A stretch of DNA of 64,000 nucleotides from the NCBI RefSeq assembly GCF_039544165.1, contig NZ_BAABLD010000002.1, forward strand, positions 372,001 through 436,000. The letters run 5' to 3'. Positions 24,265-32,621 of the stretch are shown in pieces. Source of the DNA: Viridibacterium curvum (GTDB lineage Bacteria; Pseudomonadota; Gammaproteobacteria; Burkholderiales; Rhodocyclaceae). The first letter of the stretch is position 1. Each line of letters starts with the position of its first letter. The notes beneath the pieces are model-generated. The model did not search any database and was not told the origin of the DNA. It saw only the letters and a list, made by a program, of their open reading frames with translations. The translations under genes were made by a program, and so were the position numbers.

Positions 24265-24507
24265 CGGGGGACGACCATGCCTCAAGTTTTTCTCTTGCCG
24301 GGCCGTAAGCAACCAGATGGGCGGCTCCCGTGGTTGCCCCCGCGCAGACCGTCAGAGTCAGCCGGACAGAAACGCAAACTGGAAAGCGAATTGGGCAACA
24401 ACACCGGTCTTTTTCCACAAGGCATGTGTGTCACCTGCAGCGCAGAATGGCTCCATGATGTTGCTGACCATTCACTCAGCGAGTGACCTTTACTGAGCGA
24501 GAGCACG
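24265..24507 (+). other. flhF-fliA intergenic gap, flhG absent
   Basis: These 243 bp occupy the place where flhG (a MinD-like ATPase of about 270 residues) is usually found. No Walker motif or MinD-like sequence appears in any frame. A 69-codon frame at 24277-24486 encodes a peptide with no recognisable family and is not supported as a gene. A 7-bp stem, GCAACCA/TGGTTGC, lies at 24309-24337. The segment may hold the fliA promoter, but no clear box was found. Confidence 0.5.
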
Positions 24508-25272
24508 ATGTATAACGCAGCGGGAACACTCGACAAAGACCAGCTTGTGGCGCGCTATGCCCCCCTGGTCAAACGCATTGCCTACCACCTCATGGCTAAG
24601 TTGCCGGCCAGCGTGCAGGTAGAAGACATCATCCAGAACGGCATGCTCGGCCTGCTCGACGCCATCAGCCGTTACGAAGAAGGCCTCGGCGCCCAGTTCG
24701 AGACCTACGCCGTGCAACGCATCCGTGGCGCCATGCTCGACGGCCTGCGCGAGAACGACTGGCTGCCGCGAAGCCTGCGCCGCGAGATGCGCCGCATCGA
24801 AACCGCCATCCATAACCTCGAACAGGTTCACGGCCGTCAGCCCACCGAGCGCGAACTCGCCGAATCGCTTGGCATGAGCCTCGCTGATTACCAGAAGATG
24901 CTGCAGGAAGCCCGCGGCTACCAGCTCGTGTACTTCGAAGACTTCGGCAGCGAAGAAGAAGACGACTACCTCGATCGCCACATCGTCGGCGAGAGCAACG
25001 ACCCCCTCGACATGCTGGAAGAAGCCGGCATGCGTCAGGTGCTCATCAAGGCCATCGGCGACCTCCCGGACCGCGAAAAGATGGTCATGGGCCTCTACTA
25101 CGAAGAAGACCTCAACCTGCGTGAAATCGGCGAAGTGATGGGCGTCTCCGAATCCCGCGTCTGCCAGCTGCACAGCCAGGCCATCGCACGCCTGCGCTCG
25201 CGCATCGCCAGCGGTCGCGACTCCGCCATGCCCCAGGCAGAGCCCCGCAGCCGACGCGCCTCAGCGGCCTGA
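24508..25272 (+). CDS. fliA: Flagellar sigma factor 28
   Basis: A 254-residue alternative sigma factor for late flagellar and chemotaxis genes. Region 2 is DQLVARYAPLVKRIAYHLMAKLPASVQVEDIIQNGMLGLLDAI with FETYAVQRIRGAMLDGLRENDWLPRSLRR. Region 3 follows, with RQPTERELAESLGMSLADYQKML. Region 4 has DLPDREKMVMGLYYEEDLNLREIGEVMGVSESRVCQLHSQAIARLR. It would read the promoter found at 18717. The C-terminal tail is basic and longer than in enterics. Confidence 0.96.
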   Translation: MYNAAGTLDKDQLVARYAPLVKRIAYHLMAKLPASVQVEDIIQNGMLGLLDAISRYEEGLGAQFETYAVQRIRGAMLDGLRENDWLPRSLRREMRRIETAIHNLEQVHGRQPTERELAESLGMSLADYQKMLQEARGYQLVYFEDFGSEEEDDYLDRHIVGESNDPLDMLEEAGMRQVLIKAIGDLPDREKMVMGLYYEEDLNLREIGEVMGVSESRVCQLHSQAIARLRSRIASGRDSAMPQAEPRSRRASAA

Positions 25273-25295
25273 GCTGAACCGCCGGGGCCCGCCGC

Positions 25296-26036
25296 ATGGA
25301 TGTCATCAGCGTTGCCGGACTCCTGCTGGGACTCGTCGCCATCATCGGCGGCCAGCTGCTCGAAGGCGGACACATCGGCTCGCTGATCCAGCCCACTGCA
25401 TTCATGATCGTTGTCGGCGGCACCTTCGGCGCCGTCATGCTGCAAAGCCCCTGGCGCACCTTCAAGCAGGGCCTCGCGATGACCGTCTGGGTCATCAAGC
25501 CGCCTGTACCGCCGCTCGATGATCTCATCGCCCAGGTCGTCAGCTGGAGCCAGATCGCCCGCAAGGAAGGCCTGCTCACACTCGAAAACAAGATGGCTTC
25601 GCAGCCTGATCCCTACCTGCGCAAAGCCATGCAGCTACTCGTCGACGGCGTCGAACCCGAGCGCATCCGCGAAGTCATGGAAATCGACATCCACACCTGG
25701 GAAGTCGAGATGAAGCAAGCCTCCAAGATCTGGGAAGCCGCCGGCGGCTATGCACCCACCATCGGCATCATCGGCGCCGTCATGGGCCTCATCCACGTCA
25801 TGGAGAACCTCTCCGACCCCAGCAAGCTCGGCGCTGGCATCGCAGTCGCCTTCGTTGCCACCATCTACGGCGTCGGCTCAGCCAACCTCATCTTCCTCCC
25901 AATGGCCAAGAAGCTGCAGGCCAACATCACCCGCCTCGTCGCCGTCCGCGACATGCTGCTCGACGGCATCGTCGCCATCGCCCACGGCGACAACCCGCGC
26001 ATCATTGAAAGCAGGCTGCAGGGTTACATCGTCTGA
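25296..26036 (+). CDS. motC: Flagellar motor stator protein, MotA/MotC type
   Basis: A 246-residue MotA/TolQ/ExbB-type proton-channel subunit. It begins MDVISVAGLLLGLVAIIGGQLLEGGHIGSLIQPTAFMIVVGGT, as in the Pseudomonas MotC group rather than E. coli MotA. The TM3 proline is in YAPTIGIIGAVMGLIHVME, and the cytoplasmic loop carries the charged IAREG-like stretch. A stator needs a MotB/MotD partner, normally the next gene; here the downstream sequence is an unrelated minus-strand patch, so the partner must be elsewhere or lost. Confidence 0.9.
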   Translation: MDVISVAGLLLGLVAIIGGQLLEGGHIGSLIQPTAFMIVVGGTFGAVMLQSPWRTFKQGLAMTVWVIKPPVPPLDDLIAQVVSWSQIARKEGLLTLENKMASQPDPYLRKAMQLLVDGVEPERIREVMEIDIHTWEVEMKQASKIWEAAGGYAPTIGIIGAVMGLIHVMENLSDPSKLGAGIAVAFVATIYGVGSANLIFLPMAKKLQANITRLVAVRDMLLDGIVAIAHGDNPRIIESRLQGYIV

Positions 26037-26109
26037 CGCCTGCTTCGGCGAGTCAGCAATTCACATCGGGTATTCACAAGCTCGTCGGCCAAAGCCCAAG
26101 ACGGTGGCT

Positions 26110-26466
26110 TCATCGCATCAACGAGAAATGCTCGATCTTGCAAGGGCCCGTGTATTTGCATTCGCCCAGCAGATAGCGGTAACGGATCGTCACGACTTCG
26201 CCAACGCCCGGCCATTGCTTGCGCGGCAATACCGTTTGATAGTCCATGGTTTCCGGCAGGAAGGAGATGACAGCGCCGGGGGCAGGGCACTCGGTGCCTG
26301 CTGGCGCGTTGCTTGAACGCACCAGACCCGAAACACGCGGCACTGTGTCTTGGGCACTCTTCACCATGACGGTCAGGTCGCAGATGACCCAATGCCTCTT
26401 CTGTGCGAACGCGCATGTGGAGACGCTGAGCATCAACAGCGCGATTAAGGCGCTCGTGCATTTCAT
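26110..26466 (-). CDS. Small secreted hypothetical protein
   Basis: About 118 residues from ATG 26466. MKCTSALIALLMLSVSTCAFAQ is a clear signal peptide with AFA-Q cleavage. The mature part is small, with three cysteines (WVICDL, GTECPA, LGECKYTGPCK gives a fourth), suggesting disulfides in the periplasm or outside. No family was recognised. It follows the 26481 gene in the same direction by about 14 bp. Confidence 0.6.
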   Translation of the reverse strand: MKCTSALIALLMLSVSTCAFAQKRHWVICDLTVMVKSAQDTVPRVSGLVRSSNAPAGTECPAPGAVISFLPETMDYQTVLPRKQWPGVGEVVTIRYRYLLGECKYTGPCKIEHFSLMR

Positions 26467-26480
26467 GGTGGCGGCTACGT

Positions 26481-27020
26481 TCAGGAGAAATACCCCGGGT
26501 AGAACTTGGGGCATATGCAGTTCCGGTTGTCGATTGGGGGCTCAATGACAGTAAGTGACACATTTTCGAGCAACCGTTCAATGGCCTCCGCCACAGTGAC
26601 ATCAGAAGGTGTCACCTCATAGTTCATGCCGATAGAGAGTCTGATCTTGCCCACCTCGCACCACGCGAAAACCTTATGCCCGTCGATGACGCAGTACCTG
26701 GGTTGCTCAATCCAGCGAGTGCCGGGAATCAGCGATGGGAACGCGGCATAGACATCGCCAGGATATGAAACGTCGGGCTCCGGCTGGGGAGGCTGCGTCT
26801 CATGCATCACCAGCTTCACGCCAAGATGCGCAAAGAACTCCTGAAGTTCACCTGTGTCTTGATAGGCGTAGCAAACATCCAGCGAGTCACCATCGTTGGC
26901 GTGGCCGCCATAGGCACGAAAGAAGCGGAACTTCTGAAGGCGCCTCGCCCAGTTACGCAGTGTTGCCTCGGGATGTGCTTCGAAAAGGTACTGTTGCCAG
27001 CGATCCACGTATGTATCCAA
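26481..27020 (-). CDS. Hypothetical cytoplasmic protein
   Basis: Up to 179 residues from a TTG at 27020 (MDTYVDRWQQYLFEAHPEATLRNWARRLQKF); no ATG lies upstream in frame before a stop, so the start is uncertain. It has no signal peptide or membrane segment, is acidic and rich in aromatic residues, and ends NRNCICPKFYPGYFS. It shows no family I know. The size, acidity and orphan setting resemble many uncharacterised immunity-like or small accessory proteins, but no toxin is adjacent. Confidence 0.5.
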   Translation of the reverse strand: MDTYVDRWQQYLFEAHPEATLRNWARRLQKFRFFRAYGGHANDGDSLDVCYAYQDTGELQEFFAHLGVKLVMHETQPPQPEPDVSYPGDVYAAFPSLIPGTRWIEQPRYCVIDGHKVFAWCEVGKIRLSIGMNYEVTPSDVTVAEAIERLLENVSLTVIEPPIDNRNCICPKFYPGYFS

Positions 27021-27115
27021 TTGGCGGGATAGGACGAGTCAGGAAAACAGGGAGCCACTTCTGAGCGGCCACAGCACTTGATCAGGCGATAGACTTGTTG
27101 GCACTCCCATGTTTT

Positions 27116-27886
27116 CTATGGTCCGAAAACATCAGTGATCAACTGAACTAATTGACTCTGGTGGCTTGGGCATACTCCGACCTCCGACGTCCGCCCAAGC
27201 GAATAAAGCGTGTCCTCAGCAACTAGTTCCCCGGTAGTACGATCCTGAATGCGCACAGAAACACTTGAAACCTCGCCCTTCCACGGAGTTGAGGTGACTA
27301 TTGAGTCGCCAAAAACAAGTTCATACCTTGCTGTGGAGCTTTTTTGAATATATTTGTCGGGATTGTCGCACAAGTGTTTTTGTTCGAAGAGGCCTTCTTC
27401 TTTATAGTCAAAATTATTTTTTTTATATTCTTTAAATTCTAAAAAAGTCAGCGCTGTAAATTCGCATGAATTATTTCCATGCGTAAGCTTGGCAACAAGT
27501 CTATTAAAATTTATGTCTGGTTTTTTACTTGATTCATAGAAAATGGCGAGTCCAGACTGGGTTTTTTGTCCTATGCCGCGAACTGTTCTTTTTCGATTCT
27601 TGCAGAGTTTAGATAAATGCAGTGAGTTGTTTGCGTGTCTGTATTCTTCTTCACGATCCTTTTCAGTATTTTTTTCATAATTTAATGTTTTTTTGTCGTG
27701 ACTTGGGCTGTGTATAACAAAAGGAAGTAATGAAAAAACGAAAGGAATTGAATAGATAATAACTTTTAAGCGCGTGGATTTTGCGTATTTTTTTGCAATT
27801 ATAGATGACAAAAATAAAATAATTGCAAAAACAACCAAGTGCGTCGAAAAAATGACAATAATTTCAATTGCTATTTTATCTAACAT
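27116..27886 (-). CDS. AT-rich membrane-anchored hypothetical protein
   Basis: A 256-residue protein with two hydrophobic segments near the N-terminus (IEIIVIFSTHLVVFAIILFLSS and VIIYSIPFVFSLLPFVI), then a soluble lysine-rich region of about 190 residues. The middle is highly AT-rich with many AAA/TTT codons, while the last 40 codons return to the local GC level (SSVSVRIQDRTTGELVAEDTL). No family is recognised. The composition is unlike both flanks, which suggests recent acquisition. Confidence 0.6.
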   Translation of the reverse strand: MLDKIAIEIIVIFSTHLVVFAIILFLSSIIAKKYAKSTRLKVIIYSIPFVFSLLPFVIHSPSHDKKTLNYEKNTEKDREEEYRHANNSLHLSKLCKNRKRTVRGIGQKTQSGLAIFYESSKKPDINFNRLVAKLTHGNNSCEFTALTFLEFKEYKKNNFDYKEEGLFEQKHLCDNPDKYIQKSSTARYELVFGDSIVTSTPWKGEVSSVSVRIQDRTTGELVAEDTLYSLGRTSEVGVCPSHQSQLVQLITDVFGP

Positions 27887-27955
27887 GTGTGTGGATGGGG
27901 GTTGGTGTTTTTTTTGCCAGTCAATCGGTGCGCAAAAAAAGTCATTATTAGGTAT

Positions 27956-28456
27956 TTACTTTTTAATGAAAGATAAAATTAAATCCAATGATGAAAATGT
28001 AAATATTGATACAAAAATATATAATTTTGTTTTTGTTTTTTCTTTTAGTTCTTCTGCCTTCTTCTCAGATTCTTTGTACTCTTTTATTTCAATTTTTCCG
28101 TCATTTCGCAATACGCCTTGTGCGCGAATAAACCCCTTGTTGTTGTTGATAGGAATGACCCAGGCTTTCGCGTTTTCAATCCCATTTTTTTTGGAAAATT
28201 CATTTTCTTCGCACAAGCTATAAGCGTCACCTTCGCATTCAATTTTAAACTCCTCTCCTATTTTGTATCCGTTAACAAAATATACATATTTTTTTGAGTC
28301 GCTTTCAGTTCTTACGCGGGATGAACTTGAATTGATCTCTACGAGTCCGGGCAGGATTTCAATGACGCCAAGGTCGTGATTGGCATCAATGGCCATGGCC
28401 CCTGCATAGGCAGAAACAACAGCGCTGGTTAATATTGTAAATATCCTTCGTTGCAA
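27956..28456 (-). CDS. AT-rich secreted or tail-anchored hypothetical protein
   Basis: A 166-residue protein. MQRRIFTILTSAVVSAYAGAMA is a signal or anchor sequence. A polar body with SEDSKKYVYFVNGY-type strands and two Cys (KIECEGDAYSLCEEN) follows, then a Lys/Glu-rich helix and a C-terminal hydrophobic segment (LYIFVSIFTFSSLDLILSFI). It could be anchored at both ends. It is strongly AT-rich like its neighbour, and I recognise no family. Confidence 0.6.
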   Translation of the reverse strand: MQRRIFTILTSAVVSAYAGAMAIDANHDLGVIEILPGLVEINSSSSRVRTESDSKKYVYFVNGYKIGEEFKIECEGDAYSLCEENEFSKKNGIENAKAWVIPINNNKGFIRAQGVLRNDGKIEIKEYKESEKKAEELKEKTKTKLYIFVSIFTFSSLDLILSFIKK

Positions 28457-28498
28457 AATTTCTCCCGTTTTTCTATGGAGATCTCGTGGTGTTGTCCG

Positions 28499-28864
28499 TT
28501 AGGAGTTGGTTTTCTTGGCAATGCCATTGACCACCAGACTAATCAGAAGCCACACCCCACAACATGCCCACGCTGCATTAGTTGCATCTGTTTTTGAAAG
28601 CCCGTCGATAACAATCACAAAAGCAAAATTTACGGCGCTAAGCACAGGGGCCGCCGCAATAATCCAAGCGGCTAGACCAGTTGAGCCATTAAGTCTGAGG
28701 CGAGCTGAAAACGGTACGGCAAATAATACGATAGGAGAGAGAAGTACCAATAAATCAATTCCACCCGTTTTCCCAACGGGGTTGTCACCAATAAGAATTA
28801 AAAATAAAGGCCATGTGATACATCCGAGCGTGCCGGCCAGTATGGTGGATATCGTTGAACGCAT
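28499..28864 (-). CDS. Small four-helix membrane protein
   Basis: A 121-residue hydrophobic protein with about four transmembrane segments: ISTILAGTLGCITWPLFLILIG, IDLLVLLSPIVLFAVPF, LAAWIIAAAPVLSAVNFAFVIVI and AAWACCGVWLLISLVVNGIA. It is intermediate in GC content between the AT-rich patch and the chromosome average. There is no family match; it may be coexpressed with the two AT-rich genes. Confidence 0.55.
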   Translation of the reverse strand: MRSTISTILAGTLGCITWPLFLILIGDNPVGKTGGIDLLVLLSPIVLFAVPFSARLRLNGSTGLAAWIIAAAPVLSAVNFAFVIVIDGLSKTDATNAAWACCGVWLLISLVVNGIAKKTNS

Positions 28865-29024
28865 AGACGCCGAACTAGATATAGGGCGCCCTAGGCAAAC
28901 CGGGCGTTATGGGAGGAGAGTGGCCTGCTGCTTGGATTGTGGCGGTATTGCCAAGTGATACAAACAGTTTCAATGCAACGTAACAAGCGGCAAGCCTATT
29001 TGCTTTGGCGATTCGGAAGGGTTT

Positions 29025-29852
29025 CTACTTTGCCGCCGACTGCGCAGCCAGCGCTTCACCCATAGCCTGCAGCGCCTTGGCCGCGGCCTCCATGCTGGCC
29101 TTCTGGTCGCCGCTGGCAGCAGCAGCTTCTGCCTGTTTGCCGATCTCTTCCATCTTCTTGTTCATGTCGTCGAGCTTCTGTGTGTCGATCTGAACCTTGC
29201 CTTGCGGTGTGTCGATCGAGATGTTGATCGGGGCTTGCTGGGTGGTGTCGGGCGTGCTCATCGAGATGGCTGAGCCGCGCATGCCGACGGCGCCGACGAT
29301 GCCGGAGATGGCGCCAACGACGACGCCGATGACGATGGCGCAGATGATGAGGACGGCGGTGTAGCCGATGGCTTTGTCTTGGGGTACTTTCATCAGCGGT
29401 GCGACGCCGACGTAGAGCACGTAGATGCCGTAGAGCGAGCAGAGGAGGCCGAGCATTGACAGGGCGGGGATGATGCTGAAGATGCCGCCGAGCATGCTGG
29501 CCGTCATGCTGAAGGCGACGAGTTTGAATGCGCTGATGGGGTTTTTCTGACCACCGAAGCTGGGGGCGAGTGCGTCGGCGATGAGGCTGACGACGAAGAC
29601 CATGACCAGGGACAGGACGTAGCTGACGATGAGGTTGGCGATGCCGGCCAGCAGGGGCGTCTTGATCGACATGCCCAGGACCGAGTAGCCGACAAGCGAC
29701 ATGCCGATGAAGGTGGCGATGGCGGGAATGGCGGCCAGGATGACGAGGTATTCGAGGTAGATGGATTTGACGGTGGCAGTTTCACCTTCGATGACCGGCC
29801 ATTCGGTCTTGGGGCTGAGGAGGATGTTCTTGGCACGTTCGACGAGATTCAT
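29025..29852 (-). CDS. Yip1-domain membrane protein
   Basis: A 275-residue protein. The start MNLVERAKNILLSPKTEWPVIEGE and five to six hydrophobic segments to about residue 190 match the bacterial Yip1/YIPF domain. A helical tail (residues 205-275) is rich in Ala, Lys and Gln (KLDDMNKKMEEIGKQAEAAAASGDQK) and may form a coiled coil. The role of bacterial Yip1 proteins is unknown. Base composition here is back to normal, marking the right edge of the accessory patch. Confidence 0.82.
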   Translation of the reverse strand: MNLVERAKNILLSPKTEWPVIEGETATVKSIYLEYLVILAAIPAIATFIGMSLVGYSVLGMSIKTPLLAGIANLIVSYVLSLVMVFVVSLIADALAPSFGGQKNPISAFKLVAFSMTASMLGGIFSIIPALSMLGLLCSLYGIYVLYVGVAPLMKVPQDKAIGYTAVLIICAIVIGVVVGAISGIVGAVGMRGSAISMSTPDTTQQAPINISIDTPQGKVQIDTQKLDDMNKKMEEIGKQAEAAAASGDQKASMEAAAKALQAMGEALAAQSAAK

Positions 29853-29892
29853 GATGCTCTCCTGATCTGGATTGTGTGCAGGTGAAACCGTT

Positions 29893-29931
29893 GCAGAAAA
29901 AAGCCTGACGGGTCAGTGACGCGCCAGGCTT
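29893..29931 (-). terminator. Rho-independent terminator of the CsgG-like gene
   Basis: On the minus strand, stem AAGCCTG/CAGGCTT (29931-29925 with 29907-29901) encloses an inner GTCAGTGAC-type palindrome and is followed by TTTTTCTG. It lies 22 bp after the CsgG-like stop. Confidence 0.65.
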
Positions 29932-29952
29932 CTGTGACAGGGCTGGAAGGGC

Positions 29953-30792
29953 TCAGTCGCCGACCTTGAGGCGACCACCCTTGCCGAGGCCGCCTTTGAC
30001 TTCCTGCGCCTTGTAGTTGCGCAGCGAGCGGACCATCTGGTTGTAAGAATCCATGAAGGCAGCGGCAATGATCTTGCCCTGCGGCGTGTTGGTGTAGCCG
30101 CCGGCGGCGCCACCGGCGCGGCTGCCGAGCAGGGCGCCGAAGCCGCCGAAATCGACCTTGCTGGCACTGCCTTCGGAGGCGGCGATCTGAACGCCAGAGC
30201 GGTTGTCGACGAGGGTGAGCATGGTGCCGGCTTCGCGGTTTTTGGCATTGGCGCCGACAACCGAGATCAGTCGGCCTGCCGTGCCGCCGATGACACCACC
30301 GACCACGCCACCGACACCGCCGGTGTCGCTTTCGGAGAAGAGGACTTCAGGGCTCAGCGCGTAGTCGGACGAGACCATCTGGCCGCGACCGAAGTTGCTG
30401 CCCTGGCGCAGCTCACCGCTGCGGTCGAGGTTGCGTTCGCGCTCCATGGCACGCAGGCCGGCCGCGCTGCGTTCGACGACGACGAAGCAGTTGCTTTGCT
30501 GGATCATGAGACGCAGCAGGTTGGCGGTGGGGGGGAGCTTGTATTGATTGGTGAGGATGCTGTACCAGCCGGCTTGCTGGTTTTCGACGAGGGAGATGGT
30601 ACCGAGGGACTCGGTGCATTTTTCAAGCTGGCTGTTTTCGCCCGATGCGGTGGAGCCTGCTGCGCCGCCAGAGGCGACTGTTCCGGAGCCACCAAGCTTG
30701 GGTTGGCTGGAACACGCGGTAAACATCAGGGGCGCCAGGGCACAGGCGAGAATGCTGAGGCGGCGAATGCTGGATTGGGCAATGGTGTTCAT
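29953..30792 (-). CDS. CsgG/HfaB-like lipoprotein
   Basis: About 279 residues from ATG 30792. A signal peptide ends in the lipobox LMFTACSS. The body (LEKCTESLGTISLVENQ, NLLRLMIQQSNCFVVVERSAAGLRAMERER, DYALSPEVLF, TGGVGGVVGGVIGG, LTLVDNRSGVQIAASEGSA) has the layout of CsgG-family outer-membrane lipoproteins. No curli genes are near, so a curli role should not be assumed; many CsgG homologues act in other envelope systems. The glycine-rich insert around residue 150 is unusual. Confidence 0.65.
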   Translation of the reverse strand: MNTIAQSSIRRLSILACALAPLMFTACSSQPKLGGSGTVASGGAAGSTASGENSQLEKCTESLGTISLVENQQAGWYSILTNQYKLPPTANLLRLMIQQSNCFVVVERSAAGLRAMERERNLDRSGELRQGSNFGRGQMVSSDYALSPEVLFSESDTGGVGGVVGGVIGGTAGRLISVVGANAKNREAGTMLTLVDNRSGVQIAASEGSASKVDFGGFGALLGSRAGGAAGGYTNTPQGKIIAAAFMDSYNQMVRSLRNYKAQEVKGGLGKGGRLKVGD

Positions 30793-30959
30793 TCTGGTGA
30801 TCCCTCGTGTAAAGCGGGCTACTGGGGCTGCTGGAGACTGGGCTACGGAATACCGGAGGTGGCGAGTCATTGAAATTGACTTTAGCCAATAAAACAAGGC
30901 TGTGGCGCAGTGTAGCGCGGGGCGGTTGCGGCTGGTAGCTGCCCGGAAGAGCGGCGGAA

Positions 30960-32612
30960 CTACAGCAAGCCGCCGGTGCGCGCCAGCCAGCGTTGCAGGC
31001 GGGGCAGGTCCAGGCGCCGGCAATGGCTTTGCTTGCGGACGAGCAGCTGGATGAAGGCGTTGAGTTCGGTCTCGTCGAGATTGCCGAGGGCCGAGCGCAG
31101 GGTGGCGGCGTTCCAGACGAGCAGTTCGCAGTCCTGCGTGGCGAGGCTCTTGCTGGCGGGATCGTTGTTGAGCTTGAGGAGTCGGTCCCAGCCGAGAAGG
31201 TCGCCGCGTGTGAGACCGCGGGAGGGATGCTCGGGGCCACGCGCCAGGAACTCGGCGCGTCGTTGGGGGTCGATGATGCCCACGGCAACGGCCTGGTAGG
31301 CGAGCCAGAGGTCATCGGTGACGGCTGCGTAGCCCGCGACAAGTGACTGGGCCAGCGGACCGATGGCTTGTGACGCATCGCGCAGCAAGCGATTGACACT
31401 GGCGGCAGGCATGGTGGCGGGCTTGCTGACGGAATTGGGGCCGGCCTGCAGCATCTGTTCGAGCACGATGGGCAGGCTGACCTCCTCGACACTGAGCGCT
31501 TCGCGCAGGCGGCCGCTGACGACAAGGGCGGCGACCTTGGGCGAGACGGTTTCGTGAGGGCCATAGCGGTAGCGCTTGGCACTGCTGGCGAGGCGCGTGA
31601 CAAGGGTGGGTGGAAGCTCGGGCAACAGCTCGCCGATGAGGGCCTGCCACTCGGGTTTGGAGGGCGCCTTGGTGCCGGGGGACTCTGCAGGTTTGGCGTT
31701 GGCATCCACTGCGGGGCGCGTGCCAGCCACGCTGCTGCCGGCGTTGTTGTTGCCCTGGTTATTGCCGAAGCGCGGCGGCGGGATGAGTTGCAGGCCTTCG
31801 CGCGACAGGGCGTACCACAGGCGTTCGAGCACGTCGGAGGCGACCTGCTCACGCTTGAGGAAGTTGTGGGTGTAGAAGTGCAGGGCATAGCGCACGCTGC
31901 CGCTGCGGGGCTCGGTGCCGACCATGACGACCATGGGCTCGGGCGTGATGCAGACATCGCTGAGGCCACTGCGCAGCACGCGCATGCCGATGCGCATCAC
32001 CTTGCCGGGTGTGACGCTGCTGGACATGTCGAAAACGGCGCTGTGGCGGAACGGGCGGCTGCCGTCGATGACTTCTACCGTGCGGCTGGTGAAGTCGCTA
32101 TTGGGGATGACAATGCGGGTGCCCTCCTCGGTGGTGACGAAGACGGAGCGCCAGTTGAGAGAGGTGACCTGGCCCTCGACCTCGCCACGCCGGATGTAGT
32201 CGCCAACGCGCAGTGGTCGCTCAATCTCGATGGAGACGCCTGAGAAAAGGTGGCCAAGGGTGGGCTGCAGCGCCAGACCGACGATGACCGAGAGCATGGC
32301 CGACGTGGCCAGAATGCCGGTGATGGCCTGCTCCAGCGCGAAGTGCAGGAACATGCCTGCGGCAATGAGGTACAGCACGATGCGCACCACGGCGCGCAGC
32401 AGGTCTGACGCACCCTGGCCCTGGCGGCGACCTGTGATCTGGTGGGTGAATACGAACTGCAGTACCTGCACGCAGGTGATGGCCGTGATGGCCCAGGCCG
32501 CCAGGAACAGGAGGCGGCCTGACTGGGCGGCGAGGATGCTGGCGTCCTGCCCGATGGTGACGTGGAGCAGCCACAGCGTGGCCGAGACGGCGAGGAGAAA
32601 CAGCGTCTGCAT
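30960..32612 (-). CDS. MscS-family mechanosensitive channel
   Basis: A 550-residue protein with four or more N-terminal hydrophobic segments, then the MscS pore and beta domain: ILATSAMLSVIVGLALQPTLGHLFSGVSIEIERPLRVGDYIRRGEVEGQVTSLNWRSVFVTTEEGTRIVIPNSDF. The C-terminal 250 residues form a soluble extension far longer than E. coli MscS. Part of it (RYGPHETVSPKVAALVVSGRLRE...) looks like a cyclic-nucleotide-binding-type fold, but the phosphate-binding signature is not convincing. It begins 9 bp after the DUF3365 gene. Confidence 0.85.
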   Translation of the reverse strand: MQTLFLLAVSATLWLLHVTIGQDASILAAQSGRLLFLAAWAITAITCVQVLQFVFTHQITGRRQGQGASDLLRAVVRIVLYLIAAGMFLHFALEQAITGILATSAMLSVIVGLALQPTLGHLFSGVSIEIERPLRVGDYIRRGEVEGQVTSLNWRSVFVTTEEGTRIVIPNSDFTSRTVEVIDGSRPFRHSAVFDMSSSVTPGKVMRIGMRVLRSGLSDVCITPEPMVVMVGTEPRSGSVRYALHFYTHNFLKREQVASDVLERLWYALSREGLQLIPPPRFGNNQGNNNAGSSVAGTRPAVDANAKPAESPGTKAPSKPEWQALIGELLPELPPTLVTRLASSAKRYRYGPHETVSPKVAALVVSGRLREALSVEEVSLPIVLEQMLQAGPNSVSKPATMPAASVNRLLRDASQAIGPLAQSLVAGYAAVTDDLWLAYQAVAVGIIDPQRRAEFLARGPEHPSRGLTRGDLLGWDRLLKLNNDPASKSLATQDCELLVWNAATLRSALGNLDETELNAFIQLLVRKQSHCRRLDLPRLQRWLARTGGLL

Positions 32613-32621
32613 CGTCGCGCC

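Noticed and set aside
24300..24400. Cobalamin or cyclic-di-GMP riboswitch before fliA
   Set aside because: Short stretches such as GCCCCCGCGCAGAC recall a B12 box, but the conserved core segments and their order are missing.
24277..24486. 69-codon frame in the flhF-fliA gap as a remnant of flhG
   Set aside because: No Walker or MinD-like motif is present and no ribosome site precedes it. Codon pattern gives no support.
29953..30792. Curli secretion system indicated by the CsgG-like protein
   Set aside because: No csgA, csgB, csgE or csgF is near. CsgG-like lipoproteins occur in other contexts.
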